From assembly GCF_002159185.1 (NCBI RefSeq), contig NZ_NFHD01000001.1, positions 62,001 through 126,000 of the forward strand: DNA of 64,000 nt. Reading direction: 5' to 3'. Shown piece after piece: positions 1 to 8,674 of this stretch. The DNA comes from Gemmiger sp. An87 (lineage in GTDB: Bacteria > Bacillota > Clostridia > Oscillospirales > Ruminococcaceae). Position 1 is the first letter of the stretch, and each line of letters opens with the position of its first letter. Below the pieces are notes generated by a model. It did no database searches. It was not told where the DNA came from and saw only the letters and a program-made list of their open reading frames with translations. Both the position numbers and the translations under genes were made by a program.

Positions 1-649
1 CACCGCCCAGCAGCGCGCCGCCGTGGGTGTCCTCCAGACGGTGCCAGCGGAAGGAAGGATCATCGAAGCGTTTTTCCTCGCTTTCCATCAGCGCCAGCAC
101 ATCCACCGGGCCGAACATGTCGCAGCAGGCCTGCACTCGGGAGGACTGGTCCAGGGATTCGCCCACGTCGTCGCCGTCCAGATTCATGGCCACCATGGCA
201 GCCAGATGGCCGCCCGCCGACCGGCCGAACACACCGATGTGTTCGGGGTCGATCTCAAATTTCGCGGCGTTGGCCCGAAGGAAACGGATGGCCTGCTTCA
301 CGTCCCGGATCTGATCCGGATAATGGCCCTGGGCGCTGCTGCGGTAGTAGATGGACGCCACCACATAGCCTGCGTCGGCAAAGGCGCTCATCTCGCCCAG
401 CATCAGATTTTTGTCCGCGCCGCGCCAGCCGCCGCCGGGAATCCACACCAGAGCGGGCTTGGGGGAATGGTCCTCCCGGGGGTCGTCCTTGCCGATGGCC
501 AGCTTCTGTTCGCTGTTGCCGTTTGGCAGCAGCACCGAGAGCTTCAGCTCCAGGGGCTTGCCCTCCAGATCGGTGCGGGTGGCGTAGACCACATTGTCGA
601 TGAGATTCAGGGCCTTGCGCTTGTGGCCCGGGTCGATGTACTGTTTCAT
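1..649 (-). CDS. Alpha/beta hydrolase (esterase), 3' end outside window
   Basis: Reading from an ATG at 649 the frame stays open to the window edge (216 codons), so the C-terminus is missing. The protein has a PGGGW oxyanion-type turn near residue 70 and the nucleophile elbow GVFGRSAGGHLA near residue 140, the pattern of the HSL/BD-FAE type carboxylesterases that remove acetyl or feruloyl groups from plant polymers. No signal peptide is visible, so it is probably cytoplasmic. It starts 27 bp after the permease gene and probably shares its transcript. The exact substrate cannot be told from sequence. Confidence 0.85.
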   Translation of the reverse strand, partial: MKQYIDPGHKRKALNLIDNVVYATRTDLEGKPLELKLSVLLPNGNSEQKLAIGKDDPREDHSPKPALVWIPGGGWRGADKNLMLGEMSAFADAGYVVASIYYRSSAQGHYPDQIRDVKQAIRFLRANAAKFEIDPEHIGVFGRSAGGHLAAMVAMNLDGDDVGESLDQSSRVQACCDMFGPVDVLALMESEEKRFDDPSFRWHRLEDTHGGALLGG

Positions 650-676
650 GTTGTTGCCTCGTATGTTTGATGAATT

Positions 677-1960
677 TTAGTTGTAGATGGGGAAGAACAG
701 ATTCACGCCGATAATCAGCGAGACCATGAGCAGCAGAACCAGAGGCAGGGTGAACTTCATCACCTTAAGGGCATTGTGATTGCCGATGCCGAAGGCCATC
801 ATGGCGCCGGCACAGCCGGTGGGCATGGCAACTGCAAACCAGCTGGAGACAGCGGCCACCAGAACCACAGCCTTCACATTCATGTCGCCGGCCTGTGCAG
901 TGGCCGCAGCAATGGGGCACATGAGAGCCATGGTGCCCATGTTGGACAAAAAGTTGGTGAGCAGAGTGGTGACTACGCAGAACACGATGGTCACAAACAG
1001 GCCGCTGGGATTGGAGCCCAGAATGTTCAGTACGGTATTGCCGATCAGGTCGCCCACGCCGGTGCTGCCCAGCACAGAGGACATCACGGTCATACCGGCG
1101 ATCATCCAGACCATGTCGCTGGTCAGGGTGGAGACCGCTTCCTTGACGCTGAGAACCTTGGTGAGGATCAGAATCAGAACGCCCGCCGCGGGCAGAACGT
1201 TGGTGATATCGCTGCCCAGCTGGTTGGAGAACATGAAGCCACCCATGACCAGCAGGAAGACCAGGAAGATAATGATCTCATCCCGGCGGCTCAGGGGAGC
1301 GGCGTCTTTTACGTCTTTGACCTGAGAGCTGTCGATCTTGCCGCTGGGAATCAGCTTATAGCACAGGATGCAGTAGAGGGTGCCGACAATGGCGGGCAGA
1401 ATGCCGGCCTTGAAGTAGTCGGTGATGGCCAGCAGATCCTCGGGGCCGACCATGCCCTGATAGAAGGAGTTGATGGTGCCGGGCATGGTGGCGCCCATGC
1501 CGATGGGAATTTTGGAAGTCCAGATGGTGTTGATGCAGGCTACCGCAAACAGCATGCGGGCGGGGGAGATGGAGCTTTTTTCGTCCAGCGTCTGCACAAA
1601 CAGCAGCATGATGGACAGGCAGGCGATCTGGCCCATCAGCTGGGACAGGGCGATGGTGATCACATACAGCGCAACCACCAGGAAAATGCCCTGCTTGCCC
1701 TGCAGATTGGTCATCACACCGCGCAGGCGGTGTACCAGGCTGGTCTTGCCCAGGGCAGTTGCCACCACGATCATGGTTGCCACCATGATTGTGGTGCTGT
1801 TGGAAAGACCGGAAAAGGCAGTGGAAAGGTCGCAAACACCGGTAAGCACAAAGGCCACGCAGCAGATCATTGCGGTCACACCGTAGGGAATGATACGGGT
1901 CAGCAGCATGACGACCATGAACGCAAGAATGGCCAGAACAATAATCATTTCTATGGTCAT
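677..1960 (-). CDS. SLC13/ArsB-type anion permease
   Basis: A 427-residue, very hydrophobic protein with about eleven membrane segments and the glycine/serine-rich re-entrant stretches of the divalent-anion:Na+ symporter (DASS) / ion transporter superfamily (for example NFLSNMGTMALMCPIAAA near the C-terminus). It probably imports a di- or tricarboxylate or sugar acid. The ATG at 1960 is chosen because AGGAGG lies 6 bp upstream; an in-frame extension to 2071 adds 37 residues without an RBS. It is followed by the hydrolase gene and lies opposite a LysR gene. The galactarate dehydratase-like gene nearby makes a hexarate a reasonable guess for the substrate, but this is inference. Confidence 0.82.
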   Translation of the reverse strand: MTIEMIIVLAILAFMVVMLLTRIIPYGVTAMICCVAFVLTGVCDLSTAFSGLSNSTTIMVATMIVVATALGKTSLVHRLRGVMTNLQGKQGIFLVVALYVITIALSQLMGQIACLSIMLLFVQTLDEKSSISPARMLFAVACINTIWTSKIPIGMGATMPGTINSFYQGMVGPEDLLAITDYFKAGILPAIVGTLYCILCYKLIPSGKIDSSQVKDVKDAAPLSRRDEIIIFLVFLLVMGGFMFSNQLGSDITNVLPAAGVLILILTKVLSVKEAVSTLTSDMVWMIAGMTVMSSVLGSTGVGDLIGNTVLNILGSNPSGLFVTIVFCVVTTLLTNFLSNMGTMALMCPIAAATAQAGDMNVKAVVLVAAVSSWFAVAMPTGCAGAMMAFGIGNHNALKVMKFTLPLVLLLMVSLIIGVNLFFPIYN

Positions 1961-2056
1961 GATGATCCTCCTGATTGTTTGGTTGAAAAACAACAGGAAA
2001 AATCGACGTTTTTCCATGGAGTGCGGCCGCAAAATTGTGCGAAATGCCTGTTGTTT

Positions 2057-2100
2057 TTTCTCTATATCCATATATTACAGAGAAAATGACGGACACACAA
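2057..2100 (-). promoter_or_regulatory. Permease promoter with overlapping dyad (LysR-type operator)
   Basis: On the minus strand TTGTGT (2095-2100) and TAATAT (2072-2077) are separated by 17 bp. A 29-bp dyad, TTTCTCT...AGAGAAA with partly symmetric AT-rich centre (2057-2085), covers the -10 box. LysR regulators bind such dyads, and the LysR gene starts 107 bp away in the opposite direction, so this is the expected site for autogenous and target control. Confidence 0.55.
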
Positions 2101-2145
2101 TCCAGCGAAGGCTATACAAATTATAAGCAAAAACTATGGATGCTC

Positions 2146-2198
2146 TTGCGCCTGACCGTTTGCAGCGATACAATAGAGCCAGAACGGAAAACGGGAGG
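2146..2198 (+). promoter_or_regulatory. LysR gene promoter and RBS
   Basis: TTGCGC (2146-2151), a 17-bp spacer and TACAAT (2169-2174) form a plausible sigma-A promoter. GGAGG at 2194-2198 lies 8 bp before the GTG start at 2207, which supports that start codon. Confidence 0.55.
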
Positions 2199-2206
2199 AA
2201 ACGGAC

Positions 2207-3187
2207 GTGAACGTGCGGAGCATGGAATATCTGCTGGCCATTGAAAAAACGGGAAGCCTTTCCGCCGCGGGGCGGCTGCTGAAGGTCTCGCAGCCCACGC
2301 TCACGGTGTTTGTGCAGGGGCTGGAGCGGCAGCTGGGCGCGTCGCTGTTCCGGCGGGAGGGTCACTGCCTTGTGCCCACCGCACAGGGCCGGGTGCTGCT
2401 GGACGCCGCCCGGGAGATCGTGGCGGTGAAGGAGCAGACCTATCAGACCATCCACCGGCTGACCCATCACCAGAGCAGCCGTATTGTGATCGGCGCCAGC
2501 CCGCTGCGGGGCTCGCTGATGGTGGCGCAGATCTTTCCCGCCTTCAACCGGCGGTTCCCGGATGTGGAGCTGGTGATCCGGGAGGGCTACACCCGGGACA
2601 TCAAGAACTGGGTGCGGCGGGGCGAGGTGGACTGTGCCCTGTCCAGCTACATCAGCGGCGAGAAGGGGTTCGAGATCATTGCAACCATGAAGGAGGAGAT
2701 CGTGGCGGCGGTGCCCGGCTTTCATCCCATGGCGGCCATGGCCCGGGAGCGGGGCGACGTGCTGCCCTGTGTGGACATCCGCTGCTTTGCGGATTCTCCC
2801 TTTGTGCTCATGGCGTCAGGGAATACCGCCCGCGCGGTGTATGACCGGATCATGGAAAAGGAGGGGCTGCACCCCACCGAGGTGTTTGAGACCAACAATC
2901 TGCTGGTGCTCTGCCGCATGGTGGGGCAGGGGATGGGCGTGGCGCTGATTCCCGCCAGCTCCATGCAGAAAAATCGGGAAGATACGGTGTATTTTTCGAT
3001 TTATCCCCGGTACTACATGCACCTGGGCATGCTGCTGCCGCCGGGGCGAGCAGAGCTGAGCGAGGCCCAGCGGTATCTGGCCTATCTGGTGATCCGCAGC
3101 GATATGGAGAACCCCGCCTATCAGCGTGGTCTGAACGTGCGGGCCCAGCAGATCTTGAATGAATTTGAAGGAGGGGAAGCGCCGTGA
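2207..3187 (+). CDS. LysR family transcriptional regulator
   Basis: A 326-residue protein with the LysR winged helix-turn-helix at residues 1-62 (MEYLLAIEKTGSLSAAGRLL) followed by a periplasmic-binding-protein-like effector domain. GTG start with GGAGG 8 bp upstream. It is transcribed away from the permease/hydrolase operon, the usual arrangement for a LysR activator of the divergent genes. The effector is probably the transported acid or a breakdown product. The stop codon overlaps the start of a second, very short LysR-type gene (4 bp overlap), so the two are translationally coupled. Confidence 0.93.
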   Translation: MNVRSMEYLLAIEKTGSLSAAGRLLKVSQPTLTVFVQGLERQLGASLFRREGHCLVPTAQGRVLLDAAREIVAVKEQTYQTIHRLTHHQSSRIVIGASPLRGSLMVAQIFPAFNRRFPDVELVIREGYTRDIKNWVRRGEVDCALSSYISGEKGFEIIATMKEEIVAAVPGFHPMAAMARERGDVLPCVDIRCFADSPFVLMASGNTARAVYDRIMEKEGLHPTEVFETNNLLVLCRMVGQGMGVALIPASSMQKNREDTVYFSIYPRYYMHLGMLLPPGRAELSEAQRYLAYLVIRSDMENPAYQRGLNVRAQQILNEFEGGEAP

Positions 3188-3441
3188 GCCTGCAAAGCAT
3201 GGAATATGTGATTGCCATTTCCGAGGAAAAGAGTCTTTCCCGGGCGGCGGAGCGGCTGCTGATCAGCCAGGCCGCCCTGAGCCAGCATGTGAAAAAGCTG
3301 GAAACCGAGCTGGACGCCAAGCTGTTCCAGCGCCAGCACGGTCATCTGGTGCTCACCGATGCGGGCCGTGTGTATGTGAACGGGGCGCGCAGGGTGCTGG
3401 ATATTTACAACCGGGCCCTGTATCAAATCTACCACATGTGA
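3184..3441 (+). CDS. LysR-type DNA-binding domain only (85 aa)
   Basis: The 85 residues align with the first 85 of a LysR protein, including the helix-turn-helix (EEKSLSRAAERLLISQAALS), and then stop; no effector domain follows in any frame before a strong terminator at 3454. The GTG start overlaps the previous stop codon, and the preceding gene's end supplies AAGGAGGGG. It resembles its neighbour's N-terminus only moderately, so it is not a recent duplication. It could be a remnant of a larger gene or a functional small regulator that competes for or modifies binding by the full-length LysR. The clean terminator and coupling favour a maintained gene. Confidence 0.75.
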   Translation: MSLQSMEYVIAISEEKSLSRAAERLLISQAALSQHVKKLETELDAKLFQRQHGHLVLTDAGRVYVNGARRVLDIYNRALYQIYHM

Positions 3442-3453
3442 GGAAAACAAGCA

Positions 3454-3484
3454 AAGAGCCTGTGCGGTGCACAGGCTCTTTTTG
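3454..3484. terminator. Bidirectional terminator between convergent genes
   Basis: A 12-bp perfect stem (AAGAGCCTGTGC / GCACAGGCTCTT) with a 3-nt loop is followed by T residues on the plus strand and by a T-rich tract on the minus strand. It lies between the LysR genes and the convergent oxidoreductase gene. Confidence 0.85.
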
Positions 3485-3493
3485 CGTGCCGAA

Positions 3494-4711
3494 TCAGTTC
3501 AGGCTCTGCAGGTATTCATCCATGGCGGCCGCCACGGTCTTGGAATACTTCACCGCCTCCACCACGGTGCGGGCGCCCAGCACCACGTCGCCGCTGGCAA
3601 AGATGCCCGGGCGGCTGGTGTGGCCGGTCTCGTCGGTGGCCAGAAGGCCGCGCTCGGTGGTGTTCAGGCCGGTGGTGGTGTTCACGATTTTGTCCTTGGG
3701 GCCCTGGCTCACCGCGATGATCACGCTGTCCGCCGGAAAGAGCGCCGGTTCGCTCAGCTGGGTTACCTGACCGTTTTCATCGAAGGATGCCTGCCGGTAC
3801 TCCACGCCCTGATCGGTGATGCGCTCGCTGTGGATGCCGTAAAGAAATTCCACTCCGTCGGCCAGCGCGTAGTCCACCTCTCGCACGCTGGCGGCGGCCC
3901 TGTCGGACCGGCAGAGGATGGTCACATGTTTTGCCCCCTTGCGCAGGGCGGTGCGGGCCACGTCCATGGCCGAGTTGCCCGCGCCGATCACCGCCACATC
4001 ATCGCCCAGATCATACACATCCGGATCCACCAGATAGTCGATGGCAAAATGTACATGGCCCAGGCTCTCGCCGGGGATGCCCAGCTTTTTGGGCCGCCAC
4101 ACACCGGTGCCGATGAAGATGGCCTGATAGCCGTCCCGCTGCAGATCATCCACCGTGAGTGCCCCGCCGATGGAGGTGTTGGGCCGGATCTTCACCCCCA
4201 GCTTCACCAACTGATCCTTGTACCGGTCCAGCACCGACTTGGGCAGCCGGAAGGCAGGAATGCCGTAGCGCAGCACGCCGCCGATCTTCTCCCGGCTTTC
4301 GAACAGGGTCACATCGTAGCCCTTCTGGGCCAGCAGCACCGCGATGGTGATGCCCGCGGGCCCGCTGCCGATGATGGCCGCCCGCTTGCCCTTGTTTGCC
4401 TCCCGCTGGATCTTCATCCGGTCCAGATAGGTGTCCGAGATGTAGTTCTCGATGCTGGAGATATGCACCGGGGCGCTCTTGCGGCCCAGCACACAGTGCC
4501 CCTCGCACTGCTTCTCGTGGTCGCACACCAGCGAGCAGACCACGCTCAGGGGGTTGTTCTCAAACAGCATCTCGCCGGCGGTGTCCAGCTGGCTGTTCAG
4601 AAACAGCTGGATCATGTCCGGAATGGGGGTGTTGATGGGGCAACCGGTGCGGCACTGGGGTACCTTGCAGTGCAAACAGCGCCGGGCTTCGTTTACCACA
4701 TGGATGGCCAT
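3494..4711 (-). CDS. NAD(P)H-dependent oxidoreductase, glutamate synthase small-subunit family
   Basis: A 405-residue protein built like GltD / dihydropyrimidine dehydrogenase subunit A. An N-terminal Cys-rich ferredoxin-like region has CLHCKVPQCRTGCP and a second CSLVCDHEKQCEGHC cluster for [4Fe-4S] centres. An FAD-binding motif (GSGPAGI near residue 145) and an NADPH-binding motif (GAGNSAMDVAR near 275) follow, ending with the SGDVVLGARTVVEA signature. ATG 4711 follows GGAGGAAACAC. No large glutamate synthase subunit is adjacent, so it may supply electrons to another partner. It is shorter than typical GltD (about 470 residues). Confidence 0.85.
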   Translation of the reverse strand: MAIHVVNEARRCLHCKVPQCRTGCPINTPIPDMIQLFLNSQLDTAGEMLFENNPLSVVCSLVCDHEKQCEGHCVLGRKSAPVHISSIENYISDTYLDRMKIQREANKGKRAAIIGSGPAGITIAVLLAQKGYDVTLFESREKIGGVLRYGIPAFRLPKSVLDRYKDQLVKLGVKIRPNTSIGGALTVDDLQRDGYQAIFIGTGVWRPKKLGIPGESLGHVHFAIDYLVDPDVYDLGDDVAVIGAGNSAMDVARTALRKGAKHVTILCRSDRAAASVREVDYALADGVEFLYGIHSERITDQGVEYRQASFDENGQVTQLSEPALFPADSVIIAVSQGPKDKIVNTTTGLNTTERGLLATDETGHTSRPGIFASGDVVLGARTVVEAVKYSKTVAAAMDEYLQSLN

Positions 4712-4753
4712 ATTGTGTTTCCTCCTTGCCAATGGTGAAAAAAGGGTGGAAAA

Positions 4754-4777
4754 GCACCCCGGCAAAAGCCGGGGTGC
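4754..4777 (-). terminator. Rho-independent terminator after the galactarate dehydratase-like gene
   Basis: GCACCCCGGC-AAAA-GCCGGGGTGC forms a 10-bp perfect GC-rich stem; on the minus strand it is followed by TTTTCCACCCTTTTTT. It separates the dehydratase gene from the oxidoreductase gene downstream. Confidence 0.88.
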
Positions 4778-4782
4778 GGCGG

Positions 4783-6309
4783 TCAGGTAATAGGAGCGGG
4801 ATTGAAGATGCACAGGTCGTTGTGGAAGCCGTACTGGTCGCTGTAGGGCTGCTTTTCGCCGCTGGCCACGTCCAGAATGAAGTCGAAGATCTCCTGCCCC
4901 ACCTGAGCGATGGTTGCTTCACCGGTGGCCACGCCGCCGGCGGAAATGTCGATCAGATCGAACCAGTGCTCCTTCATCTCGTTGCGGCTGCACACCTTGA
5001 TCACCGGGGCCACGTCCAGCCCGTAGGGAGTGCCGCGGCCAGTCATGAACACCTGCAGGCCGATGCCGCTGGCCAGCTGGCTGGGGCCGCACACGATGTC
5101 GCTGGCGGGGGTGGCTGCGTAGATCAGACCGTGCTTTGTGGGCTTTTCCGCGGGGCTGAGCACCTCCACAATGGGGCTGGTGCCGGATTTTGCAATGGAG
5201 CCCATGGCCTTTTCCACAATGTTGGCAAGGCCGCCCTTTTTGTTGCCCGGAGTGGGGTTGGCGTCCCGGTCCACGCCGCCCGCGTCCAGATAGTCATCGT
5301 ACCATTTCATCTCGGCGGCCAGCTTGTCCCGGCAGGTCTTGTCCACGCAGCGGGCGGCCAGCAGGCGCACGCCGTCCCGCACTTCGGTCACCTCGCTGAA
5401 CATCACGGTGGCGCCGCCCCGCACCAGCATATCGGCCGCATAGCCCGCGCTGGGGTTGGCGGTGATGCCGCTGAAGGCGTCGCTGCCGCCGCACTGCATG
5501 CCGATGAGCAGCTCGCTTAAGGGCAGCTCCTCCCGGCGTCGCTGGTCCAGCTTCTGCAGCTTTTTGTCGGCCATGTTCAGAATCGCCTGCATCATGGCGT
5601 CGTGGCCCGCCCAGTCCTGCAGGGTGAGCACGTTTTCCGGGGTGATGTCCTCGGGCGGGAGTACCCGGTCGTAGGTGAGCTTTTCGCAGCCCAGGCCCAC
5701 CACCATGATCTCGCCGCCGAAATTGGGATGACGGATCAGGTTGGTGATCGCCCGGATGGGGATTTCGGCCATGGGCGCGTTGATGGCCACGCCGCAGCCG
5801 TAGGGATGGGTCACCGCCACCACGCCGTCCACATGGGGATACCTGGGCAGCAGCTCCTTTTTGATGCGCTCCACCGCCACCTTCAGCACACCGGCGGCGC
5901 ACTGCACCGTGGTCACGATGCCCAGCAGGTTGCGGGTACCGGCGGGGCCGGTTTTGTTCCGGTAGCCCATCCAGGTGGTGCGGGTGGGGGCGGGCAGCTG
6001 CTCCGCGGGCACCAGATGGGTGGCGTAGGGCATGTCGTCCAGAGTGGGGCTCTGGGGCAGGGTGAGCATGTGCTCGTTGATCCAGCTGCCCCGGGGGATG
6101 TCATCCTTTGCGTAGCCCAGCACCACGCCGTAGCGCAGAATCTCGCCCCCGGCGGGAATGTGGGTCAGGGCGATCTTGTGGGCCTGGGGAATGGGCTGGA
6201 GAGTGACCAGGCCGGGGGCGGCCTCCACGCCCGCCTCCAGGTCATGCACGGCCACGGCCACGTTGTCCTGGGGCTTGATCTGAATGATTTTCGGGGATTC
6301 GGTAGGCAT
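4783..6309 (-). CDS. garD: Galactarate dehydratase-like enzyme (UxaA/GarD family)
   Basis: A 508-residue protein with the full two-part layout of this family: an N-terminal SAF-like domain (residues 1-95) and the large catalytic domain with THPYGCGV, LLIGMQCGGSDAFSGITANP and ATVMFSEVTEVRDG. These match galactarate dehydratase more closely than altronate dehydratase (recalled, not searched). The enzyme removes water from galactarate to give 5-keto-4-deoxyglucarate in the cytoplasm, using iron. AAGGAG lies upstream of ATG 6309. No aldolase (GarL) or reductase (GarR) gene is in the window, so the rest of the pathway must lie elsewhere. An aldo/keto reductase gene precedes it. Confidence 0.85.
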   Translation of the reverse strand: MPTESPKIIQIKPQDNVAVAVHDLEAGVEAAPGLVTLQPIPQAHKIALTHIPAGGEILRYGVVLGYAKDDIPRGSWINEHMLTLPQSPTLDDMPYATHLVPAEQLPAPTRTTWMGYRNKTGPAGTRNLLGIVTTVQCAAGVLKVAVERIKKELLPRYPHVDGVVAVTHPYGCGVAINAPMAEIPIRAITNLIRHPNFGGEIMVVGLGCEKLTYDRVLPPEDITPENVLTLQDWAGHDAMMQAILNMADKKLQKLDQRRREELPLSELLIGMQCGGSDAFSGITANPSAGYAADMLVRGGATVMFSEVTEVRDGVRLLAARCVDKTCRDKLAAEMKWYDDYLDAGGVDRDANPTPGNKKGGLANIVEKAMGSIAKSGTSPIVEVLSPAEKPTKHGLIYAATPASDIVCGPSQLASGIGLQVFMTGRGTPYGLDVAPVIKVCSRNEMKEHWFDLIDISAGGVATGEATIAQVGQEIFDFILDVASGEKQPYSDQYGFHNDLCIFNPAPIT

Positions 6310-6347
6310 GTTTCATTCGCTCCTTCTGTGATCAAATTCCAGCTATC

Positions 6348-7196
6348 TTACACAATATCCAGCGGGGTGCGGCGGGTGGGCGCCGGGAAGGCGGCGTCCA
6401 GCGCGGCCAGCTCCTCGGCGCTGAGCACCAGATTCAGCGCGGCGGCGTTGTCCAGCGTGTGCTCGGCCCGGCTGCTGCGGGGGATGGGATACACCCCCGG
6501 CCGGGTGAGCAGGAAGGCCAGCAGCACCTGCCAGGGCGAGACCCCGTGGGCCTGGGCGGCCGTCTGCACCGCGGCACAGCCCGCCAGATCCCGGCGCAGG
6601 CTGCCCGCCTGGGCCAGCGGGCAGTAGGCCATCATGGGCATGCCCCGCTGCTGCATCCAGGGCAGCAGATCAAACTCCACACCCCGGCTGCCCAGATGAT
6701 ACAGCACCTGATCGGTGGCGCACCGGCTGCCGCCGGTCACTTCCATCAGCTCGTCCATGTCCAGCGCGTCAAAGTTGGAAACGCCCCAGGCCCGGATGCG
6801 TCCCTTCGCCTTCAGCTGCTCCATGCACTCCACCGTCTCGGCCAGGGGCACCGCGCCCCGCCAGTGCAGCAGGTACAGGTCCAGATAATCGGTGCCCAGC
6901 CGCCGCAGAGAGTTTTCGCAGCTCAGAAAAATGCTGCGCCGGTCCGCGTGAAAGGGGTACACCTTGGAGACCAGATACAGCGAGGCCCGGTCCATGCCCC
7001 GGATGGCGCTGCCGATCAGATGCTCCGATGCGCCCTCGCCGTACATTTCGGCGGTGTCGATCAGGTTCATGCCTGCCTCCACGCCCGCCTGCAGCGCCTT
7101 GCGCTCCCGGGCGGCGGTGGCGGCATTTTCGCCCAGATACCAGGTTCCCTGGCCGATGCGGCCCACCGCCCGGCCGTTTTCCGTAATGAATTCCAT
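6348..7196 (-). CDS. Aldo/keto reductase
   Basis: A 282-residue TIM-barrel oxidoreductase. The catalytic tetrad is visible: Asp in NLIDTAEMYG with Tyr in the same motif, Lys in LYLVSKVYP and His in LYLLHWRG. The C-terminal NADPH-binding loop PIPRSSRAEHTLDN is present. ATG 7196 is preceded by AAAGGA; longer in-frame reading to 7619 runs through non-coding DNA and is rejected. It lies 38 bp upstream of the galactarate dehydratase-like gene on the same strand and may be co-transcribed. Substrate unknown. Confidence 0.9.
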   Translation of the reverse strand: MEFITENGRAVGRIGQGTWYLGENAATAARERKALQAGVEAGMNLIDTAEMYGEGASEHLIGSAIRGMDRASLYLVSKVYPFHADRRSIFLSCENSLRRLGTDYLDLYLLHWRGAVPLAETVECMEQLKAKGRIRAWGVSNFDALDMDELMEVTGGSRCATDQVLYHLGSRGVEFDLLPWMQQRGMPMMAYCPLAQAGSLRRDLAGCAAVQTAAQAHGVSPWQVLLAFLLTRPGVYPIPRSSRAEHTLDNAAALNLVLSAEELAALDAAFPAPTRRTPLDIV

Positions 7197-7515
7197 GCTT
7201 GTTGTCCTTTCATGCATTGAAAAATAAACTGATTTCATTGTAGTCGCCGCCGGTTGGGGTGGGCAATGGATAAACTGCACAGCCGGGCAGCATAAAGTTG
7301 TAGAAGCTGCACAATCGTTTTGAAACCTTGCATCCGGCATGGAAGATCCTGCAATGAATTGCAAGAGGGCTGCGAAAAGGAGCAATTCGTTGCAATTTCG
7401 GGGCGGATGTGCAGAAGATGCATGGTTTTCAACAGATTGTGAAAGAAATGTGGAAAAGTAAGATGCCTTCTGTATAATAAAGTCGGAAAACAGCCCGCAA
7501 AAGGAGGAAACACGG
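7197..7515. other. Divergent intergenic region
   Basis: This 319-bp gap separates the aldo/keto reductase and lipoprotein genes, which diverge. A TATAAT at 7473-7478 lies 37 bp before the lipoprotein start; I see no good -35 at the normal distance. AGGAGG at 7503 gives the lipoprotein RBS. Nothing else recognisable. Confidence 0.5.
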
Positions 7516-8592
7516 ATGAAACAACGAATTGCCGCGCTGCTCTGCGCCTGCGGTCTGGTGCTGAGCGGCTGCGGAGCAGAGCAGGCACAGCCCGCCCCCA
7601 CAGCCCAGCCTTCGCCCACGGTGCAGCCCGTGATTCGGGATTATCCCTGGGAGTTTGCCTGGCAGGAGGGGGACATTGATGCCCTCAAGACCCCCTGTGA
7701 ACGGCAGGGCACGGTGGTGACGGTGGAATACGACACCCCGGCCTATGCGGTGAACGATCTGCTGGGGAAGGACGAGACGCTGCACAAGCGGCTGCGGGTC
7801 TACCTGCCCTACGGTTACGAGGAAAGCCGCCAGTACAACGTGCTGTATCTGCTCCACGGCACCAAATACCCGGGCGACGGGGAGATGGAGGAGTACTGGC
7901 TGGATCAGTGGGGCGAACAGACCCTGCCGGTGCTGGACAACATGATTGATCAGGGCCTGTGCGAGCCGGTGATCGTGGTCACGCCCACCTACTATTCCCG
8001 GGTGGAGGGCTGCCCGCTGGGCAGCGAGCAGGTGGAGGAGCTGGCCCGCCGGCTGGATGACCGGTATATCTCCGGCCAGGGCAAGGGCGACGACCGGGAG
8101 CAGAACATCTGGCCCCAGTACTTTGCCCAGGAGCTGCGGAACAACATCATCCCGGCGGTGGAGGGCAAATTCAGCACCTATGCCGGCGGTGACACCGGCG
8201 AGGAAAGCCTGATTGCTTCCCGGGATCACCGGGCCTTCGCGGGGCTGTCCCGCGGGTCAATGACCGTCTGCCGCTCCGGCCTGACCCAGAACGCGGACAT
8301 CATTGCCTGGTTCGGCTCCTATTCCGGGGCGTGGCAGGAGTTCGACGCCATGAAGGAGGCGCTGGAGGGAGAATTTGCCGAGTATCCCATCCGCTTCTGG
8401 TATAACGGCAACGGCGTGGGAGACTTCGCGCTGCCCAACCACGAGGAATTCCGGGACCTGACGCTGGAGCAGCTGGGCGACCGCTTTGTGGACGGGGAGA
8501 ACTACGCCTTTGTGACTCTCACCGACGGCGCCCACCGGTACGAGAGCTGGATCGCGGATCTGTACAACTCGCTGCTGGTCTTTTTCCGGTGA
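7516..8592 (+). CDS. Lipoprotein esterase (putative esterase, D-family)
   Basis: A 358-residue protein with a lipoprotein signal peptide (LVLSGC, lipobox Cys at residue 19) and a Pro/Thr-rich linker, so it is anchored outside the membrane. The body is an alpha/beta hydrolase of the putative-esterase family: YNVLYLLHGTKYPGDG near residue 115, nucleophile Ser in FAGLSRGSM near residue 245, and His in TDGAHRYESW near the end. Relatives include feruloyl esterases and XynZ-type enzymes that act on plant xylan. ATG 7516 has AAAGGAGG 8 bp upstream. The gene stands alone between two promoters. Confidence 0.85.
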   Translation: MKQRIAALLCACGLVLSGCGAEQAQPAPTAQPSPTVQPVIRDYPWEFAWQEGDIDALKTPCERQGTVVTVEYDTPAYAVNDLLGKDETLHKRLRVYLPYGYEESRQYNVLYLLHGTKYPGDGEMEEYWLDQWGEQTLPVLDNMIDQGLCEPVIVVTPTYYSRVEGCPLGSEQVEELARRLDDRYISGQGKGDDREQNIWPQYFAQELRNNIIPAVEGKFSTYAGGDTGEESLIASRDHRAFAGLSRGSMTVCRSGLTQNADIIAWFGSYSGAWQEFDAMKEALEGEFAEYPIRFWYNGNGVGDFALPNHEEFRDLTLEQLGDRFVDGENYAFVTLTDGAHRYESWIADLYNSLLVFFR

Positions 8593-8604
8593 GGGGGGAA
8601 TCTG

Positions 8605-8613
8605 TGGTATAAT
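8605..8613 (+). promoter_or_regulatory. Extended -10 promoter of the adenosine deaminase gene
   Basis: TGG-TATAAT forms an extended -10 element 62 bp before the deaminase start; no clear -35 is needed for this class. Confidence 0.5.
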
Positions 8614-8674
8614 ACAGAAAAACGGGCTCTGCCACACCGGCGAAAAGGAGCCCTTCGGAAAGGACGGGAGAGCC

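Noticed and set aside
776-2089. 437-codon open frame on the plus strand, His/Gly/Asp-rich
   Set aside because: It is the mirror of the permease gene; low-complexity composition and no RBS.
3467-4738. 423-codon plus-strand frame
   Set aside because: Antisense to the oxidoreductase gene, which has clear cofactor motifs; the frame is a high-GC shadow.
7235-7619. Upstream extension of the a aldo/keto reductase frame
   Set aside because: The extension has no RBS and crosses the promoter region; ATG 7196 with AAAGGA begins at the normal family N-terminus.
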